Of a DNA stretch of 32,952 nucleotides, positions 29,578 through 32,952 are shown piece by piece; the stretch's first letter is position 1, and each line of letters starts with the position of its first letter. Under the pieces are notes generated by a model that was not told the DNA's origin, ran no database searches, and was given only the letters and a program-made list of their open reading frames with translations. The translations under genes were made by a program, and so were the position numbers. The stretch comes from Candidatus Kerfeldbacteria bacterium (GTDB lineage: Bacteria; Patescibacteriota; Patescibacteriia; SBBC01; CAIJZX01): positions 1 to 32,952 of the forward strand of contig CAIJZX010000027.1 in the NCBI GenBank assembly GCA_903825245.1, written 5' to 3'.

Positions 29578-31419
29578 ATGGCAAACACGTCGTACGGCAC
29601 TACCGTTTTGCCACGTGAAGTGACGTGGCAGGCAGTCGTCGGATCATTGCTGATCTCGACCATCCTCGCCTTTAGCTATCCGTACATCGTGCTGAAGCTC
29701 GGACTTGGTCCCAGCATCAGCATTCTGGCGGCGTTGCTCGGCGCGCTGTGGTTCCAGATGACCGCCGGGAAAACTCGCGGTCTCAACTATCTCGGCATCA
29801 ACATCATCCAGACCATGGCCACGGTCGCGGCGGGCATGGCATTCATGTGTGTCGTGTATGCGGCGTTTGGCTATCTCGATATGAACGAGAGCGCCAACAT
29901 CCACATGCACATCAAGCCGTGGCAGGTCGTGATCTGGTTGAGCCTCAATGGCATCATCGGCGTGCTCATTTCGGTGTTGTTCCGGAAGTACTTCCTCGAT
30001 GATCCCGAAATGGTTTTTCCCGACGGCAAAGCCGCGGCGGTGACGATCAAGGTGCTCGATAGTACCGACCCGTCGTCGCGTCAGCAGCTGAGCGCGTTGG
30101 GTATCGGCACGTTCGTCGGCTTTGTAGTGGCGTATCTTCGCGATGGCCTGAGCAAGTTGGCCAACTGGATGCTGATTCCGAAGTTCGGTATCGGCATGGA
30201 GTGGTCGGTGCTTTCGCTCGGAACCGGCATGCTGATCAGTCTCAATGTCGGTCTGTCGATGTTGCTGGGCACGATCGTCGTCGCTGTCTTCGGTCACACG
30301 GTCATGAACATGGCGGCGATGTCTATCGTCAGTCAGTCCGTCGCGCCTGCTCATCTGCAGCAGGTGATGGCCATCGTTCACGCCGGCGTCAAACCCAGTC
30401 CGGCTGATGCGCTGATGATTGCCCAACATGGTGGCATGGCCGCCAAGAATTATTTGGCCGGACGCTACTTCCCGGTGCTGATGATGTGGTTCATGTGGCC
30501 GGCGACAATCATTATGGTTGCCGATTCACTGACTGCGGTTCTGATGCGCTGGGGCAAGATCGCCTCGATGTTCAAGAACCTGTCGATGCCGGCCGAAGCC
30601 ACTGAAGAGCGCGACCTGGCACTCAGCACCGTCTTCGGCGGCGTGCTGGCATTGACGGTACTGCTAGCGATTGTTCAGCAGGCATTCTTCCATCTGCCGC
30701 TGTGGCAGACGGCGTTGTCGGTGGTGATGAGTGGTCCGCTGATTCTCGTCGGCGTGCGCGTGCTCGGCTTGACCAATCAGGGACCGGTGTCCCTGATGGC
30801 CAATTCACTGCAGGCGTTCTTCCGTTTGCTGTCCCGCGACATTGGTCACAACCTCGTCGCGGCCGGCATGGGCGGAACTATCAACGTCATGTCTGAGAAC
30901 ATGATGCAGTGTTTCAAGACCGGTCGGATGCTGAAAGCTACGCCGCGCACCCTGACGCTCCTGTCGATTCCGGGCGCGATCATCGGTTCAGTGGCAGTGG
31001 CGTTCATGTATCCGCTGCTGGTCAGCAAGTTCGGTCTCGGTGAGGGGCTGGCGGCTCCGACGGGACTGAAATTGGCCAACATGGCTGTGCTCCTAAGCAA
31101 GGGATTCTCGGCTCTGCCACCCGGGGCGCTGCCGTGGACGTTGGCGGCTGGCGTGGTTGGTGTCATCCTGGCGATTGCTAAGGAGCGCACCAAGTCGCCG
31201 TGGTTGCCAAACGCTTCCGGATTCGGCTTTGCCTTGATTCTTCCGGGGACGCTGATCATTCCAATTGCCCTCGGATCGTTCATCGGCTGGACCTGGCGCC
31301 GTAACGCGGATCAAAACTACGAACGCTTCAACGCCGTGCTGGCCTCTGGCTTCATCGCCGGCGAAGCATTTATCGCTGGTCTGGTGCTGCCGGTGCTCAG
31401 TTTGTTCGCGAAGCAGTAG
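29578..31419 (+). CDS. OPT family oligopeptide transporter
   Basis: 613 residues with about 14-16 hydrophobic helices. The N-terminal EVTWQAVVGSLLISTILAFSYPYIVLKLGL and the FPDGKAAA block (147-154) match the oligopeptide transporter family (PF03169), proton-coupled importers of small peptides or metal chelates. Family-like GTGMLISLNVGLSMLLGT and the C-terminal IPGTLIIPIALGSFIGW are also visible. Length is normal and there is no truncation. It would supply peptides to a cell with limited amino-acid synthesis, which is inference. Canonical promoter, AAAGGAG ribosome site and terminators on both sides make it a monocistronic unit. Third-position G/C is high, like its upstream neighbour. Confidence 0.93.
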   Translation: MANTSYGTTVLPREVTWQAVVGSLLISTILAFSYPYIVLKLGLGPSISILAALLGALWFQMTAGKTRGLNYLGINIIQTMATVAAGMAFMCVVYAAFGYLDMNESANIHMHIKPWQVVIWLSLNGIIGVLISVLFRKYFLDDPEMVFPDGKAAAVTIKVLDSTDPSSRQQLSALGIGTFVGFVVAYLRDGLSKLANWMLIPKFGIGMEWSVLSLGTGMLISLNVGLSMLLGTIVVAVFGHTVMNMAAMSIVSQSVAPAHLQQVMAIVHAGVKPSPADALMIAQHGGMAAKNYLAGRYFPVLMMWFMWPATIIMVADSLTAVLMRWGKIASMFKNLSMPAEATEERDLALSTVFGGVLALTVLLAIVQQAFFHLPLWQTALSVVMSGPLILVGVRVLGLTNQGPVSLMANSLQAFFRLLSRDIGHNLVAAGMGGTINVMSENMMQCFKTGRMLKATPRTLTLLSIPGAIIGSVAVAFMYPLLVSKFGLGEGLAAPTGLKLANMAVLLSKGFSALPPGALPWTLAAGVVGVILAIAKERTKSPWLPNASGFGFALILPGTLIIPIALGSFIGWTWRRNADQNYERFNAVLASGFIAGEAFIAGLVLPVLSLFAKQ

Positions 31420-31428
31420 TCCAACTTC

Positions 31429-31460
31429 AACCCAACGACTTGTGTCGATGGGTTTTTTCT
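31429..31460 (+). terminator. OPT gene terminator
   Basis: CCCAACGAC (31431-31439), loop, GTCGATGGG (31444-31452) with one A-A mismatch, followed by TTTTTT. Confidence 0.85.
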
Positions 31461-31473
31461 TACTCCAATTTTC

Positions 31474-31501
31474 TTGACGCCAGGTCAGTGGGTGCTAGGA
31501 T
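31474..31501 (+). promoter_or_regulatory. Promoter of zinc-ribbon-like gene
   Basis: TTGACG (31474-31479), 16-bp spacer, TAGGAT (31496-31501). Shine-Dalgarno AAGGAGG at 31521-31527. Confidence 0.6.
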
Positions 31502-31535
31502 ACGGTCAAGCTCTTTCCAGAAGGAGGTTTGTCCT

Positions 31536-31778
31536 ATGTTCACCGTGTTTGTTGCTGGTGGAATTGTGTTGATTGTAATCGGGCTCGTTACTGCCTGGTG
31601 TTTGCATCGCGGAGTAAGCATCTTCGATGAGCGACCGACGTGTATGGTTCCGAATTGCCGCGGCAGAATGAAAAGCTACCGCACCGCCTGCGGAGCAAAC
31701 GGCCAGATGACTGAGTTTCTCGTGTGCCTGAAATGCCGGCGAATCGAAAGCGTAATCTCGCCGAAACTCTTCGTGTAG
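31536..31778 (+). CDS. Small membrane protein with zinc-ribbon-like cysteines
   Basis: 80 residues. A membrane helix occupies about 3-23 (TVFVAGGIVLIVIGLVTAWCL). The soluble part has CMVPNC, a central cysteine (TAC) and FLVCLKC, which could form a C4 metal site. The CxxC and CxxxxC spacing resembles small rubredoxin/zinc-ribbon folds. It follows a strong AAGGAGG site, so the ATG at 31536 is preferred over upstream in-frame starts. Own promoter and terminator. Not recognised as a named family. Confidence 0.7.
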   Translation: MFTVFVAGGIVLIVIGLVTAWCLHRGVSIFDERPTCMVPNCRGRMKSYRTACGANGQMTEFLVCLKCRRIESVISPKLFV

Positions 31779-31784
31779 CTACAC

Positions 31785-31813
31785 CCAGCCGGAAAATATC
31801 CGACTGGTTTTTT
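31785..31813 (+). terminator. Terminator of zinc-ribbon-like gene
   Basis: CCAGCCGGA (31785-31793), loop, TCCGACTGG (31799-31807) with one mismatch, then TTTTTT. Confidence 0.85.
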
Positions 31814-31819
31814 CTTTTG

Positions 31820-31852
31820 AAAAACAAAACACGCGTCTAGTACGACGCGCGT
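31820..31852 (-). terminator. Terminator of the coiled-coil protein gene
   Basis: Minus strand ACGCGCGTC, loop, GACGCGT (31831-31852), then GTTTTGTTTTT. Back-to-back with the preceding plus-strand terminator. Confidence 0.8.
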
Positions 31853-31864
31853 CTCGTGGTGAAT

Positions 31865-32734
31865 TTACTTCAGTAATTCTTCGACGCCGATTTCCTGCAT
31901 TGGTGCACGGTGCTTCATTCGGTCATCGGATCTTTCAATCTCATTACCCTCTTCCCTTCTTGTTTCATAAGGAACACTGCTTTCCAATCTAGCAGCTTCT
32001 TGCCGGGCGACATCGTTCTCCTGAAGCAGTTGCGCTATTTGTTGATCTCGATCAAGGGTCCAATCACTCATTTGCACCTTCAGGCTTTTTTCGTTCGCAG
32101 CGAGTGGTTGGTACTTCTCTAGCAGTGCCCTAGCGGTATCATTGGACAACTCAACGCCGTCGACGGTCCCCTCGTATTTGCTATAAACACGCTTAACGTT
32201 GACTGCTTTTCCGTCAATTGTGCCATACAAGAAGTCACAACAATCCTGCCCACATGTATCGTGTCCGAGCGCCCCACTGTGACCTATTTCTTTCCAAGCC
32301 TCAGTAAACGGTTCTTGTGCAGTTTGACGTATGTCGCTGATGAGCTGCTGTTTTCGCTCGGCAATGAGCCTCAACTTTTCCTCGATTGCGGAACGCAGTT
32401 GTTTGGCTTTTCTTGCCGCTTCGACGAGTCGCGTATCTCCCGATCGTAACATGTCGTTAATATGTTTTGCCTCTTCTGCATCGTCAAGAGCTTTTGCTTC
32501 TTCATGTGTTCGATCAATTTCTTGATTAAGGTCGTGACGGTACCGGTATTCACCTAGTAGTCGCTTAATCGGATTTTTTCCTTCATACTTTTCGATAGTG
32601 TGGACCATTTCACGGACAAAACCATCTTCGGGAACTGCCTTGAAGCGCCTCTGCACGGATTCAGGCATTTCTTTTGGAGACGAAAAATCCTCCGGATTAA
32701 ACCCTTCTTGGTGATTGTTTCCGATGTCAGGCAT
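31865..32734 (-). CDS. Hypothetical coiled-coil protein, 289 residues
   Basis: Soluble and highly charged. Residues about 60-140 (NQEIDRTHEEAKALDDAEEAKHIND... LRSAIEEKLRLIAERKQQLISDI) form a long coiled coil. The middle has HDTCGQDCCDFLYGTIDGKAVNVKRVY, a small Cys-containing segment that could bind metal, and the tail is again helical and polar. Not recognised. Promoter TTGACT-17-TATACT at 32764-32792 with a leader of about 23 nt and no Shine-Dalgarno site. The gene ends just before a terminator. Confidence 0.75.
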   Translation of the reverse strand: MPDIGNNHQEGFNPEDFSSPKEMPESVQRRFKAVPEDGFVREMVHTIEKYEGKNPIKRLLGEYRYRHDLNQEIDRTHEEAKALDDAEEAKHINDMLRSGDTRLVEAARKAKQLRSAIEEKLRLIAERKQQLISDIRQTAQEPFTEAWKEIGHSGALGHDTCGQDCCDFLYGTIDGKAVNVKRVYSKYEGTVDGVELSNDTARALLEKYQPLAANEKSLKVQMSDWTLDRDQQIAQLLQENDVARQEAARLESSVPYETRREEGNEIERSDDRMKHRAPMQEIGVEELLK

Positions 32735-32763
32735 ATGTGTGATATTAACTGCTTAATGGTGGA

Positions 32764-32792
32764 AGTATACCACAAAAACATGAAACAGTCAA
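32764..32792 (-). promoter_or_regulatory. Promoter of coiled-coil protein gene
   Basis: TTGACT (32787-32792), 17-bp spacer, TATACT (32764-32769) on the minus strand. Confidence 0.75.
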
Positions 32793-32807
32793 GCAAAAAC
32801 CATAACT

Positions 32808-32906
32808 TTATTGCCGCTGTCCGAAGAAGTAGCCGAACAAAATGCCGGCCACGAGGGCGATACTGGCGATGATAACAATCGCGGTAAATGTTTTGTTGTA
32901 CATCAT
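32808..32906 (-). CDS. Tiny single-pass membrane protein, 32 residues
   Basis: MMYNKTFTAIVIIASIALV followed by AGILFGYFFGQRQ and TAA. One helix with a G-x-x-x-G-like GILFGYFFG pattern and a short basic tail. A TACTAT box at 32913-32918 ends exactly 6 nt before the first ATG, matching the leaderless pattern. The frame stays open to the window edge, so it could also be the C-terminus of a longer protein. Confidence 0.5.
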   Translation of the reverse strand: MMYNKTFTAIVIIASIALVAGILFGYFFGQRQ

Positions 32907-32912
32907 CGGGAA

Positions 32913-32918
32913 ATAGTA
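32913..32918 (-). promoter_or_regulatory. Candidate -10 box of tiny membrane protein
   Basis: TACTAT on the minus strand, 6 nt before the ATG at 32906; no clear -35. Confidence 0.35.
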
Positions 32919-32952
32919 AATGAACCTTGACGAATGCCATTGCGGATATCAG

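Noticed and set aside
29644-30429. 261-codon minus-strand frame antisense to the OPT gene
   Set aside because: His/Arg/Asp-rich composition typical of the reverse strand of a GC-rich membrane gene; no start signals.

Overview
The window reads as a chromosomal segment of a Patescibacteria/CPR bacterium of Parcubacteria-like character. This is an inference from several features: type IV secretion pilin-like proteins of the kind common in that radiation, a 23S rRNA gene interrupted by group I introns, many small proteins without recognisable family, standard genetic code, and a promoter style in which the -10 box sits so close to the start codon that the mRNAs must be leaderless. No phage, insertion sequence or CRISPR array was seen.

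Layout. 1-4.4 kb: a leftward operon galU, solute-binding protein, pilin-like protein with a peptidoglycan-binding domain, and a second pilin-like protein cut by the window edge. 4.5-5.7 kb: a divergent membrane glycosyltransferase of the PMT type. 5.7-7.5 kb: the CCA-adding enzyme and a tRNA-Ser(CGA). 7.5-10.7 kb: a membrane-anchored methyltransferase and two rightward surface proteins. 10.9-15.8 kb: mostly small proteins of unknown function, with a transglutaminase-like protein and a YjbQ-family protein among them, plus several copies of a terminator-bearing repeat. 15.8-20.5 kb: 5S and 23S rRNA genes on the minus strand; the 23S gene is about 4.0 kb because of two ORF-less group I introns and an expanded helix. 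20.5-21.4 kb: no 16S gene, but two candidate structured RNAs. 21.4-27.1 kb: three tandem paralogous secreted right-handed beta-helix proteins. 27.1-28.6 kb: a 55-residue protein and a GH1 beta-glycosidase. 28.6-31.8 kb: a secreted protein, an OPT-family transporter and a small zinc-ribbon-like membrane protein, each with its own promoter, Shine-Dalgarno site and terminator. 31.8-32.9 kb: a coiled-coil protein and a tiny membrane protein.

Two expression styles coexist. One set of genes has a -10 box (often TATACT) ending exactly 6 nt before ATG/GTG and no Shine-Dalgarno site. The other set (28.7, 29.6, 31.5 kb, the 55-residue gene at 27.3 kb, and a 35-residue gene at 11.0 kb) mostly has TTGACN -35 boxes, untranslated leaders, strong GGAGG-type sites and rho-independent terminators. 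The second set may be acquired or may be a separately regulated class.

The observations most worth following are the two candidate structured RNAs between the 23S gene and the beta-helix cluster, the family of repeats that carry the 3' tail of the 5S rRNA plus a variable hairpin, the L2500 intron whose last base appears to be A rather than G, and the precise leaderless promoter geometry. Functionally, the segment combines cell-envelope and surface functions (UDP-sugar supply, protein mannosylation, pilin-like and beta-helix surface proteins, beta-glycosidase, peptide uptake) with translation genes. All assignments are from reading the sequence without database searches.
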